Positions 1 to 9,417 of a stretch of DNA of 64,000 nt are shown here, piece after piece. Each line of letters starts with the position of its first letter. Within the stretch, counting starts at the first letter, position 1. The translations under genes were made by a program, and so were the position numbers. This DNA is from VFMC01 sp046331225 (GTDB lineage: Bacteria; Actinomycetota; Acidimicrobiia; Acidimicrobiales; Ilumatobacteraceae), in assembly GCA_046331225.1 (NCBI GenBank), contig JAXLRF010000003.1, positions 310,001 through 374,000 on the forward strand. Reading direction: 5' to 3'. The notes under the pieces are model-generated. The model did no database searches, was not told where the DNA came from, and worked only from the letters and a program-made list of their open reading frames with translations.

Positions 1-47
1 GCCGGTTGGCCGTCGATCGCGCTGGGTAGGCGGGGCGTGGTGGACAT
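1..47 (-). CDS. Partial 5' end of unknown protein
   Basis: Only the first 15 codons are inside the window. The reading frame begins with ATG at 45-47, whose A is shared with the TGA of the preceding gene (TGATG arrangement), so it looks translationally coupled to the carboxymuconolactone-decarboxylase-like gene and the cyclase gene before it. The visible peptide starts MSTTPRLPSAIDGQP. Nothing can be said about function. Confidence 0.45.
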   Translation of the reverse strand, partial: MSTTPRLPSAIDGQP

Positions 48-424
48 CAGGGCACCTCGAACACGTGACGGAACTTGGTGAAGCCGTCGGCGAACGCGAG
101 CTGGAACATCAGCGCGATCTGCTCGGCCGGCGCGAAGTGCTCGCCCAGGCGAGCCATCAGCTCGTCGGAGATCCCGTGCACGTCGAGCAGGAACTGCTCG
201 GCGACGTCGATCACCGCCTGCTCCGCCGCGTCGAGCGGACCGAAGCCGTCGAGCGACCCGGTGCCCGTGACGATCTGCTGTGTGCGGGCGGCGATCAGGT
301 CCGCGGTGCGGCCCGGGCACGCAGCGGCCGCATCGGCACGCAACGCGGCGAGCGGGCCGGACAGCACCGGGAGGCGCGACAACAGCTCGTCCTCCGTCGC
401 GGCGCCACCGAGCCAGCTGGTCAT
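47..424 (-). CDS. AhpD/carboxymuconolactone decarboxylase-like small helical protein
   Basis: A 125-aa, mostly helical protein. Its C-terminal half (AVIDVAEQFLLDVHGISDEL, then FAPAEQIALMFQLAFADGFTKF) resembles AhpD-like carboxymuconolactone decarboxylase proteins, but I see no CxxC redox pair, so an alkylhydroperoxidase activity is not supported. The start was set at the ATG at 424 because it overlaps the TGA of the upstream cyclase gene (ATGA); a longer frame upstream is a shadow of that gene. It probably sits in an operon with the cyclase-ATPase-TPR protein. The family assignment rests on the overall pattern only. Confidence 0.6.
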   Translation of the reverse strand: MTSWLGGAATEDELLSRLPVLSGPLAALRADAAAACPGRTADLIAARTQQIVTGTGSLDGFGPLDAAEQAVIDVAEQFLLDVHGISDELMARLGEHFAPAEQIALMFQLAFADGFTKFRHVFEVP

Positions 425-3400
425 GCGGCAGGCTCCGGTGCGGGCAACTGCTCGATCAGGTGCAGCCATCCCTCGCCGAGCACCGACGGGTCGCCCTCGC
501 CGCTGGCGTGGGGCGAGCCCACCACCTGCAGGTGTGTGCGCTGCAGCAGCGCGGTGGCCACGACGTCGCCGACCGACAGGCTCTCCTCGAGCGCACGGTG
601 CAACACCTCGCACGCGGCGTGCGCCTCGTGCAGCGACGCGTACGCACCGGCGGCGGCCACGGCCGCGATCGCCCGGTCGAGATAGGTGGCGCCCGGGGTG
701 TCGGCGACCGACTCGGCCTCGCGCACGGCGGTGACCGAATCACCCGTGAGCGACGCGACGAGCGCGGCACCGGTGCGCGAGAACGGATGGTCGCGACCGA
801 CCTCGGGGATCTCCTCGATCGCGGCGAGCGCCTCGTCGAGCGAGCCGCGCTGGGCGGCGGCGATCGCCTTGATCACGTACGCCTCGAACGCACCCGCCGT
901 GCGCTCGACGAACTGCTCCTCGGCGCGAGCGATGGTGGCGAGCGCCACCGACGCATCGCCGCGATGCATCGCCGCGCCGGCCACACCGAGCAGCGGCACC
1001 ACCCCGGCGGGCGAGCCCTCGGCGAGCGACAGCAGCTCTTCGGTGCTGCGGTGCGCCGCGGCGGTGCGGCCGAGTGCCACCTGCGCACGCAGCAGCGCGC
1101 ACAGTGCCTGCACCATGCCGAACTTGTCGCCGAGGCGACGGAACCGGGTGCGGGCCTGGTCGGCGTTGGTCATCGCCTCGTCGAGGCGCCCGTGCCACAG
1201 CCGCAGGTCGGCGACCAGCGTCTGCATCATCGCCGCCGCCCAGTCGTCGCCGCGCTCGAGCGCCTCGGTCTGCACGACGCTGGCGAGATCCTCGGCCTCG
1301 ACGAACCGACGCTGGAAGAAGCGCACGAAGGCGAGCAGCCCGAACGCCCAGCCGACGCCGTTGCGGTCGCCGAGGCGGCTGTGGGTCTCGGCCGCGCGAT
1401 GCAGCCGCTCGTCGGCCACCTCGAGGTCGCCCGCCATGAACGACAGCCAGGCGCGGTGCTGCTCGATGTACGCGAGGCCGCGCTCGTCGCCGATGCGGCG
1501 GTACTCGGCCTCGGCCTCGCCGAAGTGCCACTCGGCGTCGGCGAGCACACCGCCGAACAACTCGATGAACCCTCGCTGACGCAATGCGTCGGCGAGCAAC
1601 CGGGGCGAGTCGGCGTGACGCAGCAGGTCGACGCTGCGACCGAGCTCGGCTCGGGCACCCTCGCGGTCGCCCTCGAGGTGGTGCAGCGAGCCGAGCAGCC
1701 GACGTGCCTCGCCCTCGACCGCGAGATCGCCGCGAACGGTGGCCTCGGCCAGCACGGTGGCGAGGTCGGCGCGAGCGGTCGCCCACTCGCGCAGCTCGAT
1801 CAGCCCCGCGCAGCGCACCAGCATCAGCGAGGTGCGCTCGGCGGCCTCGGACGGGTGCCCGTACATCAGCGAGATCGCCCGGCTCGCGTGCCGCACCGAC
1901 AGCCGGTGGCTGCCGGACTCGCGTGCCTTGCGCGCTGCCGCGGCGAGCGCCCGCACGGCATCGACGCGGATGGTGGCCGGCACCTTCTCGACACTGCCCA
2001 ACTCGGCCACCAGCTCGGCGGCGGTGGCGGCGTGATGGGCGATGTCGTCGATCGCGATCGGCGCGTACGCGGCGAGTGTGCCCGCCACCCCTGCGTGCCG
2101 CTGCGCGCGGGCCGACTTGGTGAGCGTCTGGTACGCGGTCTCGCGCACCGAGTCGCTGCGGAACCGCCACCGCTGACCGTCGATCTCGAGGAAGCCCTTG
2201 GCGTCGAGCGCCGACAGCACCGATCGGTCGAAGGGTTGGCTCATGGCCTGCGCGAACCGCTCGAGCGCCATCACGCTGCCCGACAACCCGAGCGTGGCCG
2301 CGTTGTCGATCACCTGTCGTTCGGCGACGGGCAGCTGGTCGAGCCGGGCGGCGATCAGCGCACGCAGCGAGTCGGGCAGCTCGCTCGACGGCCCCTCGTC
2401 GGCCACCACCTCGGCGAGCTGCTGGAGGAAGAGCGGGTTGCCGCCGCTGCGGTCGAACAGCGCGCCGAGCAGCCGCTGATCGGGCGTGATCGGCTCGGGC
2501 GAGGCCCCCGTGAGCTGGCCGAGCAGTTCGAGCGCGAGTTCGTCGCTGTCGGCACGTGCGAGTGGTTGCAGGCTGAGCGAGACGACGTTGCAGCGCTGCA
2601 CGATCGGCGGCCACACCGCGTCGCTCCCGGGGCGCATCGACGTGACGAGCACGAACGGCATGCGCTGCACGGTGACGGTGAGGTGCTCGAGCAGTTCGAC
2701 CACCACCTGATCGGCCCAGTGCAGGTCGTCGATCCACAGCACCATCGGACCGCGGCGCGACCGCATCTCGACCACGCGGGCGATGGCACGGTGCACGGCG
2801 TCGCGACGCGTGGTGGCGTCGACCTCGTCGAGCCCCGACTCGTGACCGAGCAGGTGCAGGAACACCTCGACGGCCCGTTCGACCTCGGCGGTGACCCCGT
2901 CGGTCGACAGCAGCCGGGCCGCCTTCGACCGGGCGCGCTCGCGGAGGTCGTCGACCGACAGGCTCGGGTCGAAGCCGAGGTGCGTGGCGATGGCCGTCGC
3001 GACGGGGAACCACACGTTGGACTCGCCGTAGGGGGCGCACACGCCCTCGAACACGGCCGGATCGTCGACGCCGAGCTCGTCGAGGGTGTCGAGCAGCTCG
3101 TCGATCAGCCGGCTCTTGCCCACGCCGCTCTCGCCGATGACGTTGAGCAGCAGGGTGCGCTGCTCGGTGACCGCCAGCTGCAACGCGGCACGCGCCAGCG
3201 CGAGCTCGCCGTCGCGGCCGACGAGGCGCAGGTCGGTGCGACGCGACCGGGCCCCGGGCGCGGTGAGCGTGCCCTGCGCGAGCCACGTGGTGAGCGACTG
3301 CTCTCGGCCGCGCGGTTGCAGCACGGTGGGCGGCCCGTAGTCGATGACGTCGTCGGTGAGCGCGTAGGTGGCCTCGCCCACCAGCACCCCGCCGGGCGGT

Positions 3401-3897
3401 GCCTCGGCCTGCAGGCGCGACGCCGTGTTGACCACGTCGCCCATCGCCGTGTAGTCGGTGCCGGCCAGCGTGCCCACCAGCACCTCGCCGGTGTTGATGC
3501 CGATGCGCATCCGCAGCCGCTGGGCGGGGGATTCCTCCTCGACGTAGCGGGCGAGCGACGCCTGCATCCGCAGGCCGGCGCGCACGGCGCGCTCGGGGTC
3601 GTCCTCGTGCGCGACCGGCGCGCCGAACAGGGCGAGGATGCCGTCGCCGAGCAGCTTGTCGACCCGGCCGCCGAACGCGGTGACGTCGTCGACCAGGCGC
3701 TCGAAGATGCCGTCGATCAGCCGCTTCACCTGCTCGGGATCGAGGTGCTCGGCCAGGCTGGTGAACCCGACGACGTCGGCGAACAGCACCGTGACGAACC
3801 GTCGTTCCTCGCTCTGGGCGGTGCTGACGGCGTGGCCGCACGACGAGCAGAACCGCGCCCCGGGCGTGAGGGGCGATGCGCACGACGGGCAGAGCAT
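421..3897 (-). CDS. Class III adenylate/guanylate cyclase fused to AAA ATPase and TPR-like region
   Basis: An 1158-aa cytosolic signalling protein. Domains in order are a zinc ribbon at the N-terminus (CPSC...CSSC, residues 3-20), a class III nucleotide cyclase domain (VTVLFADVVGFTSLAE and a GDGILALFGAP loop, about 30-200), an AAA/NACHT-like ATPase with Walker A GESGVGKS and a Walker B-like VLWIDDLHW (about 220-600), and a long helical TPR-like C-terminus. This architecture is common in actinobacteria, where it is thought to couple cyclic-nucleotide synthesis to an ATP-driven sensor; the ligand is unknown. ATG 3897 directly precedes the ribbon; GTG 3900 is an alternative because a TACGCT -10 box lies 6 nt before it. 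The gene is divergent from a histidine kinase, with a shared palindrome between them. Confidence 0.88.
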   Translation of the reverse strand: MLCPSCASPLTPGARFCSSCGHAVSTAQSEERRFVTVLFADVVGFTSLAEHLDPEQVKRLIDGIFERLVDDVTAFGGRVDKLLGDGILALFGAPVAHEDDPERAVRAGLRMQASLARYVEEESPAQRLRMRIGINTGEVLVGTLAGTDYTAMGDVVNTASRLQAEAPPGGVLVGEATYALTDDVIDYGPPTVLQPRGREQSLTTWLAQGTLTAPGARSRRTDLRLVGRDGELALARAALQLAVTEQRTLLLNVIGESGVGKSRLIDELLDTLDELGVDDPAVFEGVCAPYGESNVWFPVATAIATHLGFDPSLSVDDLRERARSKAARLLSTDGVTAEVERAVEVFLHLLGHESGLDEVDATTRRDAVHRAIARVVEMRSRRGPMVLWIDDLHWADQVVVELLEHLTVTVQRMPFVLVTSMRPGSDAVWPPIVQRCNVVSLSLQPLARADSDELALELLGQLTGASPEPITPDQRLLGALFDRSGGNPLFLQQLAEVVADEGPSSELPDSLRALIAARLDQLPVAERQVIDNAATLGLSGSVMALERFAQAMSQPFDRSVLSALDAKGFLEIDGQRWRFRSDSVRETAYQTLTKSARAQRHAGVAGTLAAYAPIAIDDIAHHAATAAELVAELGSVEKVPATIRVDAVRALAAAARKARESGSHRLSVRHASRAISLMYGHPSEAAERTSLMLVRCAGLIELREWATARADLATVLAEATVRGDLAVEGEARRLLGSLHHLEGDREGARAELGRSVDLLRHADSPRLLADALRQRGFIELFGGVLADAEWHFGEAEAEYRRIGDERGLAYIEQHRAWLSFMAGDLEVADERLHRAAETHSRLGDRNGVGWAFGLLAFVRFFQRRFVEAEDLASVVQTEALERGDDWAAAMMQTLVADLRLWHGRLDEAMTNADQARTRFRRLGDKFGMVQALCALLRAQVALGRTAAAHRSTEELLSLAEGSPAGVVPLLGVAGAAMHRGDASVALATIARAEEQFVERTAGAFEAYVIKAIAAAQRGSLDEALAAIEEIPEVGRDHPFSRTGAALVASLTGDSVTAVREAESVADTPGATYLDRAIAAVAAAGAYASLHEAHAACEVLHRALEESLSVGDVVATALLQRTHLQVVGSPHASGEGDPSVLGEGWLHLIEQLPAPEPAA

Positions 3898-3906
3898 CAC
3901 CCCGGA

Positions 3907-3912
3907 AGCGTA
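3907..3912 (-). promoter_or_regulatory. -10 box of the cyclase gene, probably leaderless
   Basis: On the minus strand TACGCT lies 6 nt before GTG 3900 and 9 nt before ATG 3897. The spacing leaves essentially no 5' UTR. The 3920-3935 palindrome is just upstream, where a -35 region would be. Confidence 0.45.
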
Positions 3913-3919
3913 GGGCACA

Positions 3920-3935
3920 TCCACCTGCAGGTGGA
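3920..3935. promoter_or_regulatory. Perfect 16-bp palindrome, candidate response-regulator operator
   Basis: TCCACCTGCAGGTGGA is a perfect palindrome in the 73-bp gap between the divergent cyclase and histidine kinase genes. A close variant (13 of 16 matches, same following CGAC) lies at 5903-5918 before the ABC exporter operon. This placement suggests a site for the adjacent LuxR-type regulator. That is inference from position and repetition. Confidence 0.55.
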
Positions 3936-3957
3936 CGACGTTTCGACGGGGCCCGGA

Positions 3958-3963
3958 TACGTT
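3958..3963 (+). promoter_or_regulatory. -10 box of the histidine kinase gene, probably leaderless
   Basis: TACGTT sits 7 nt before GTG 3971, so transcription would begin at or beside the start codon. This supports choosing GTG 3971 over the in-frame TTG at 3962, which overlaps the box. Confidence 0.45.
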
Positions 3964-3970
3964 GCGTCCC

Positions 3971-5209
3971 GTGAGCACCGCTCCCGACCCGGTCCCGTCG
4001 CGCACCTCGCGCCTGGCGCGCCGGCCGCGCCCGGTGCAGTGGCTCACCGCGCACCCGGTCCAGGCCGACGCCCTGCTCGCGGCCCTGGTGACGCTGCTCG
4101 CGCTCGGCGCCCACCTGCTGATCGACGAGGGCACGGCCGAGACCACCGTGCGCCCGCCCACCTGGTGGTCGCCGTTCGTGGTGGTGCTGTCGACCGTGCC
4201 GCTGGCCTGGCGGCGCCGCCGCCCGGTCGAGGTGCTGGTGGCGGTCAGCATCCCCGAGGCGATCATCCAGTCGAACCAGATGGTGGGCGCGGGGTTCCTC
4301 AACGTGCTGATCGCGGCCTACTCGCTCGGGGCGTACACGTCGGGCCGCCGCCAACGGGTGGCCGGCTCGGTGGTGTTCTGCTGCCTCGTGGCATTCGTGG
4401 TGGTCGGGGTGTTCCGCCAGGACGACCTGAGCTGGGGTGCTGTGGTGAGCGTCGCCGTGCTCTACCTGGGTGCGCTGATCCTGGGCGACAACATGCGCCG
4501 CCGGCGCGAGCGGGCCGACGAGCTGGTCGAGCGTGCCGAACGGGCCGAGCGCGAGCGCGAGCTGCTCGCGGCCCAGCAGGTGCAGCAGGAGCGCACCCGC
4601 ATCGCTCGCGAGATGCACGACGTCGTGGCACACAGCCTGAGCGTGATGATCATCCAGGCCGGCGCGGCCCGCCGGCAGGTGCGGGCCAACCCCGACCGCG
4701 CCACCGAGTCGCTCGAGACGATCGAGGCCACCGGCCGCGAGGCGATGACCGAGATGCGCCGCATCCTCGGCGTGCTGCGCGCCGAGACCAGTGACACCGA
4801 CGCGGCCGAGCTCGCGCCGCAGCCGTCGCTCGCCACCCTCGACGACCTCGTGTCGGCGGCCGGCGACCTGCCCATCTCGCTGCACACCGAGGGCGATCTC
4901 GGTTCGTTGCCCACCGCGGTCGAGCTGTCGGCCTACCGGGTGGTGCAGGAGGCGCTCACCAACGTGCGCCGCCACGCCGGGCGCGTCGACCACGTCGACG
5001 TGCGCGTCGAACGCACCGAGGGCACGCTCACGGTGGTGGTCGAGGACGACGGGCGCGGCGCAGGCGCCGTGGCCGGCCCGCCCGGCTTCGGGCTGGTCGG
5101 CATGCGCGAACGCGTGGGCATGTTCGGGGGCCGCCTCGACGTCGGACCCCGGCCCGGTGGCGGTTGGCGGGTGCGAGCCGTGTTCCCCGAACGCGGGGTG
5201 GCCGCGTGA
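3971..5209 (+). CDS. Two-component sensor histidine kinase (HisKA_3, NarL/LiaS type)
   Basis: A 412-aa membrane sensor kinase. The N-terminal third carries several hydrophobic segments (for example LLAALVTLLALGAHLL and VVVLSTVPLAW) and a cytoplasmic coiled-coil linker (ELVERAERAERERELL). The HisKA_3 phospho-acceptor motif REMHDVVAHSL has the histidine at about residue 216. The HATPase domain follows, with a YRVVQEALTNVRRHAG N-box and a GFGLVGMRERV G-box. It should autophosphorylate and pass phosphate to the regulator encoded directly downstream, whose GTG start overlaps this stop (GTGA). The short extracytoplasmic loops suggest it senses the membrane or envelope, as LiaS/DesK relatives do. 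The signal is unknown. Confidence 0.9.
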   Translation: MSTAPDPVPSRTSRLARRPRPVQWLTAHPVQADALLAALVTLLALGAHLLIDEGTAETTVRPPTWWSPFVVVLSTVPLAWRRRRPVEVLVAVSIPEAIIQSNQMVGAGFLNVLIAAYSLGAYTSGRRQRVAGSVVFCCLVAFVVVGVFRQDDLSWGAVVSVAVLYLGALILGDNMRRRRERADELVERAERAERERELLAAQQVQQERTRIAREMHDVVAHSLSVMIIQAGAARRQVRANPDRATESLETIEATGREAMTEMRRILGVLRAETSDTDAAELAPQPSLATLDDLVSAAGDLPISLHTEGDLGSLPTAVELSAYRVVQEALTNVRRHAGRVDHVDVRVERTEGTLTVVVEDDGRGAGAVAGPPGFGLVGMRERVGMFGGRLDVGPRPGGGWRVRAVFPERGVAA

Positions 5210-5871
5210 TCCGGGTGATGCTGGTCGACGACCAAGCGATGGTGCGGGCGGGGTTCCGCATGATCGTCGAGACCGAGGACGACATCACCGTGGTCGGCGA
5301 GGCGGCCGACGGCCGCGAGGCGATCGACCTGGCCCGCCGGTGCAACGCCGACGTGGTGCTGATGGACGTGCGCATGCCGCACATGGACGGCATCGAGGCG
5401 ACGGCCCACATCGTCGGCCAGCCCTCGCCGCCTCGCGTGCTGATGCTCACCACCTTCGACCTCGAGGACTACGTGTACGCCGCGCTCCGCGCCGGGGCGA
5501 GCGGGTTCCTGCTGAAGGACGCGCCGGCCGAGCAGCTGATCGACGCGGTGCGCGTCGTGGCACGCGGCGACGCGCTGCTCGCGCCGTCGGTCACGCGGCT
5601 GCTGATCGAGGAGGTCGCCCGGCGCCCCAAGGCCGACCCCGGCACGGCGGCGCCCGGCATGGCCGAGCTCACCGAACGCGAGCTCGACGTGATGCGCCTC
5701 GTGGCGCGCGGCATGTCGAACGCCGAGATCGCCGAGGCGTTGTTCCTCGGCGAGGCGACGGTGAAGACCCACGTCGGTCGCATCCTGGCCAAGCTCGATC
5801 TGCGCGACCGCGTGCAGGTGGTGGTGGCGGCCTACGAGTCGGGCCTCGTCACGCCCGGCGACGCCGGCTGA
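5206..5871 (+). CDS. NarL/LuxR-family response regulator
   Basis: A 221-aa response regulator. The receiver domain begins VIRVMLVDDQAMVR (acidic pocket) and carries the phosphorylatable Asp54 in LMDVRMPHMDG; the switch Thr and conserved Lys are in MLTTFDLE and FLLKDAP. A LuxR-type helix-turn-helix fills the C-terminus (LTERELDVMRLVARGMSNAE...ATVKTHVGRILAKL). GTG 5206 overlaps the kinase stop, so the pair is translationally coupled. It likely binds the palindrome at 3920-3935 and its variant at 5903-5918, which would place the kinase, the cyclase and the downstream ABC exporter under its control; that link is inference. Confidence 0.92.
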   Translation: MIRVMLVDDQAMVRAGFRMIVETEDDITVVGEAADGREAIDLARRCNADVVLMDVRMPHMDGIEATAHIVGQPSPPRVLMLTTFDLEDYVYAALRAGASGFLLKDAPAEQLIDAVRVVARGDALLAPSVTRLLIEEVARRPKADPGTAAPGMAELTERELDVMRLVARGMSNAEIAEALFLGEATVKTHVGRILAKLDLRDRVQVVVAAYESGLVTPGDAG

Positions 5872-5902
5872 CCGGCGCGTCGCCCGTCCGGCCGAGCCGC
5901 GA

Positions 5903-5918
5903 TCCACCTGCGGGGTGA
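5903..5918. promoter_or_regulatory. Second copy of the two-component operator-like motif
   Basis: TCCACCTGCGGGGTGA matches the perfect palindrome at 3920-3935 at 13 of 16 positions, with one half-site fully conserved, and is likewise followed by CGAC. It lies 57 bp before the start of the ABC exporter ATPase gene, so it may bring that operon under the adjacent regulator. Confidence 0.45.
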
Positions 5919-5962
5919 CGACAATCCGCCGAACTGCGGACGCCCGTCGCGCGCCCGCCCGG

Positions 5963-5968
5963 TACAAC
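5963..5968 (+). promoter_or_regulatory. -10 box of the ABC exporter operon, probably leaderless
   Basis: TACAAC lies 7 nt before ATG 5976, giving a transcript that would start at or near the ATG. Confidence 0.4.
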
Positions 5969-5975
5969 TGGTGGC

Positions 5976-6773
<798 letters not shown>

Positions 6774-6776
6774 CCC

Positions 6777-9317
6777 GTGTTCCGCGTCGCGTTCAAGAGC
6801 GCCCTCGCCCGCAAGGGGCGACTCGTGCTCACCTCGCTGGCGGTCATCGCCGGCTGCGCCTTCCTGTCCGGCGTGTTCGTCTTCAGCGACACGATCAAGG
6901 GCAGCTTCAACCGCCTCTTCGCCGATGCCTACGAGGGCACCGACGCCTACGTCCGCTCCTCCAACGTGATCGAGGGCGATTTCGGCTCGGAGAGCCGTGA
7001 CCGCATCCCCGACAGCACCGTCGGCGAGGTCGCCGCGCTGCCCGGCGTGAAGGCCGCGTACGGCGACGTGCAGGGCTTCGCGAGCATCGCCACGAAGGAC
7101 GGCGACACCATCGGCCAGGACGGTCCACCGCGCTTCGGCGGCGTGTGGATCGGCGCCGACGAGTCGCCCTGGGACCTGGTCGAGGGCACCGGCCCGAGCG
7201 GTCCCGACCAGGTGGTCGTCGATCGCAAGACCGCGAAGACCGGCGACCTCGAGGTCGGCGACCAGGTGAAGATCACCAGTCAGAGCGGCGCACGCGATTT
7301 CACGGTCGCGGGCATCGCCACCTTCGCCGGCAACGACACGTCGGGCGGTGCCACGTGGGCGCTGTTCGACCTCGCCACCGCACAGGACTTCGTCGTCGCC
7401 CAGAGCGGCCTGATCGACGCCGTGATCGTGGTCGGTGACGGCTCGGTCGACGACGAGCAGCTGGCCACGCTGATCGAACAGCACTTCCAGGGCAAGGACA
7501 TCGAAGCGCTCACCGGCGCCGAGATCACCGAGGAGAACCAGTCGGCCGTCGAGGAGGGCCTGCAGTTCTTCACCGTGTTCCTCACGATCTTCGCCGTCAT
7601 CTCGCTGTTCGTCGGCTCGTTCATCATCTACAACGTCTTCAGCATCAGCGCCGCACAGCGCCAGCGCGAGAACGCGCTCTTGCGAGCGATCGGTGCCAAC
7701 CGCGGACAGGTCACGCGAGTGCTGTTCGTCGAGGCGCTGCTCGTCGGCCTCATCGGCGGTCTGCTCGGCTTCGCCGGCGGTGTCGGTCTGGCCTTCGGCA
7801 TCATGAAGATCCTCACCGCGCTCGGCTTCGGCCCGAGCGACACGGCGCTCACGGTGAAGCCGTGGGTGCTGTTCGTCAGCGTGATCGTCGGCGTCGTCGT
7901 CACCCTGGTGTGCGCGATCGTCCCGGCCATCCGGTCGGGCCGCGTGCCGCCGCTCGCGGCGATGCGCGACGTCGCCGTCGACCGCACCGGCCTCAGCAAG
8001 GTGCGCCTCGTGAGCGGTCTCGTCATCGTCGTGCTGGCGGTCGCCTCGACGGCGCTCGGCATCGTCGGCAGTGCCGTGTGGCTCGGCCCGGGTGTGGCGG
8101 GGTTGTTCGCCGCCCTCGTGGTGCTCGGCCCGCTGCTCGCCGCACCGGTGTCTCGACTGGTGTCGAAGCCGCTCACGGCGCTGCGCGGCGTGACGGGCGA
8201 GATCGCCGGCCGCAACGCGGCCACCAGCCCGAAGCGCACGGCCCTGACGGCCGGCGCGCTGGCCATCGGCCTGGCGTTGCTGATCGGCGTGTCGACCCTC
8301 GGCTCGTCGATCAAGACCTCGATCCGCGAGTCGATCGGCGAGCAGTTCACGGGTGACTTCGCCGTGAGCACGTCGGACCAGGGCTTCGGTGGCCTGCCCA
8401 CCAAGCTCACCGACGACCTCAACGAACTCCCCGAGGTGAAGGTCGCCGTGGGCATCGGCGTCAACCTCGTGCAACTGCTCGAGGACGGCAAGCCGGTCGG
8501 CAAGACCGTGCTCACCGTCGACCCCGAGCGGGCGTCCACGTTGTTCGACCTGCCCTTCACCGAGGGCGGCTGGGACGGCCTCGACGGCAACGGCATCCTG
8601 ATGTCGAAGGACAAGGCCGAGCGCGACGGCGTGCAGCTCGGCGACGAGGTGTCGGTGATCCTGCAGAACGGCGACACGAAGCAGCTCACGCTCGACGGCA
8701 TCTTCGACTCGGAGGACTTCGGCAACCTGATCGTCGCTCGCGACCTGTTCGCCGGCCAGACCACCGACCAGTACGACGTGCAGGTGCTCGTCCAGTCGGC
8801 CGACGGCGTGTCGACGGCGGCCGCACAGGCGGCGATCGACGAGGTGGCGAAGAACTACCCGACGGCCAAGGTGCAGACCCGCGACGGGTTCATCGACGAC
8901 CAGGCGAAGCAGGTGAACGGGTTCCTCAACTTCATCTACGCCCTGCTCGGCATGTCGGTGTTCATCGCCGTGCTCGGCATCGTGATCACGCTGCTGCTCG
9001 CCGTGTACGAGCGGCGCCGTGAGCTCGGCCTCGTGCGGGCCATCGGCATGACCCGGCCGCAGGTGCGGTCGAGCATCCGCTGGGAAGCGGCGATCACCGC
9101 CGTGCTCGGTGCGCTGATGGGCACCGTGCTCGGTCTGGCACTCGGCTTCATCGTGGTGAAGGCGCTCGAGGACCAGGGCCTCAACAGCTTCAGCGTGTCG
9201 GTGCCGAGCATCGTGGTGTTCGTCGTGGCCTCGATCGTGGTCGCGGTGATCGCGGCCTGGGTGCCCGGTCGCCGGGCGGCCAACGCCGACGTGCTGCAGG
9301 CCATCGCCACCACCTGA
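6777..9317 (+). CDS. FtsX-like ABC transporter permease
   Basis: An 846-aa permease with GTG start 6777, 3 bp after the ATPase stop. The N-terminal transmembrane helix (RLVLTSLAVIAGCAFLSGVF) is followed by a large extracytoplasmic MacB-PCD-like domain, then an FtsX core of three helices (about 255-400). A second periplasmic domain and a second FtsX core follow (LGMSVFIAVLGIVITLLLAV to the end). The ERRRELGLVRAIGMTRPQVR loop and its earlier counterpart RQRENALLRAIGANRGQVTR are the coupling motifs of duplicated FtsX permeases. Length and duplication match the long actinobacterial type. Confidence 0.92.
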   Translation: MFRVAFKSALARKGRLVLTSLAVIAGCAFLSGVFVFSDTIKGSFNRLFADAYEGTDAYVRSSNVIEGDFGSESRDRIPDSTVGEVAALPGVKAAYGDVQGFASIATKDGDTIGQDGPPRFGGVWIGADESPWDLVEGTGPSGPDQVVVDRKTAKTGDLEVGDQVKITSQSGARDFTVAGIATFAGNDTSGGATWALFDLATAQDFVVAQSGLIDAVIVVGDGSVDDEQLATLIEQHFQGKDIEALTGAEITEENQSAVEEGLQFFTVFLTIFAVISLFVGSFIIYNVFSISAAQRQRENALLRAIGANRGQVTRVLFVEALLVGLIGGLLGFAGGVGLAFGIMKILTALGFGPSDTALTVKPWVLFVSVIVGVVVTLVCAIVPAIRSGRVPPLAAMRDVAVDRTGLSKVRLVSGLVIVVLAVASTALGIVGSAVWLGPGVAGLFAALVVLGPLLAAPVSRLVSKPLTALRGVTGEIAGRNAATSPKRTALTAGALAIGLALLIGVSTLGSSIKTSIRESIGEQFTGDFAVSTSDQGFGGLPTKLTDDLNELPEVKVAVGIGVNLVQLLEDGKPVGKTVLTVDPERASTLFDLPFTEGGWDGLDGNGILMSKDKAERDGVQLGDEVSVILQNGDTKQLTLDGIFDSEDFGNLIVARDLFAGQTTDQYDVQVLVQSADGVSTAAAQAAIDEVAKNYPTAKVQTRDGFIDDQAKQVNGFLNFIYALLGMSVFIAVLGIVITLLLAVYERRRELGLVRAIGMTRPQVRSSIRWEAAITAVLGALMGTVLGLALGFIVVKALEDQGLNSFSVSVPSIVVFVVASIVVAVIAAWVPGRRAANADVLQAIATT

Positions 9318-9344
9318 CCCGTCCCGAACCACCCGCGACGAGAG

Positions 9345-9367
9345 ATGAGCGTCCCTGGGGCGCTCAT
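9345..9367. terminator. Near-perfect 23-nt hairpin after the ABC exporter operon
   Basis: Arms ATGAGCGTCCC (9345-9355) and GGGGCGCTCAT (9357-9367) pair with one mismatch around a single central T. It lies 27 bp after the permease stop. No T-tract follows, so it is either an actinobacterial terminator without a U-run or an RNA-end stabiliser. Confidence 0.45.
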
Positions 9368-9405
9368 GTCTCATCGCGTTCGGGGTGAGTGCGCGGTGGG
9401 CCCGG

Positions 9406-9411
9406 CATCCT
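9406..9411 (+). promoter_or_regulatory. -10 box of the PPOX-class gene, probably leaderless
   Basis: CATCCT lies 6 nt before ATG 9418, matching the short spacing seen at many starts in this window. Confidence 0.35.
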
Positions 9412-9417
9412 GTGGGG

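Noticed and set aside
280..4794. Very long plus-strand open frame (about 1500 codons) opposite the cyclase gene
   Set aside because: It is Arg/His/Gly-rich without any domain, antisense to a gene with clear cyclase, ATPase and TPR features; it is a composition artefact of very high GC.
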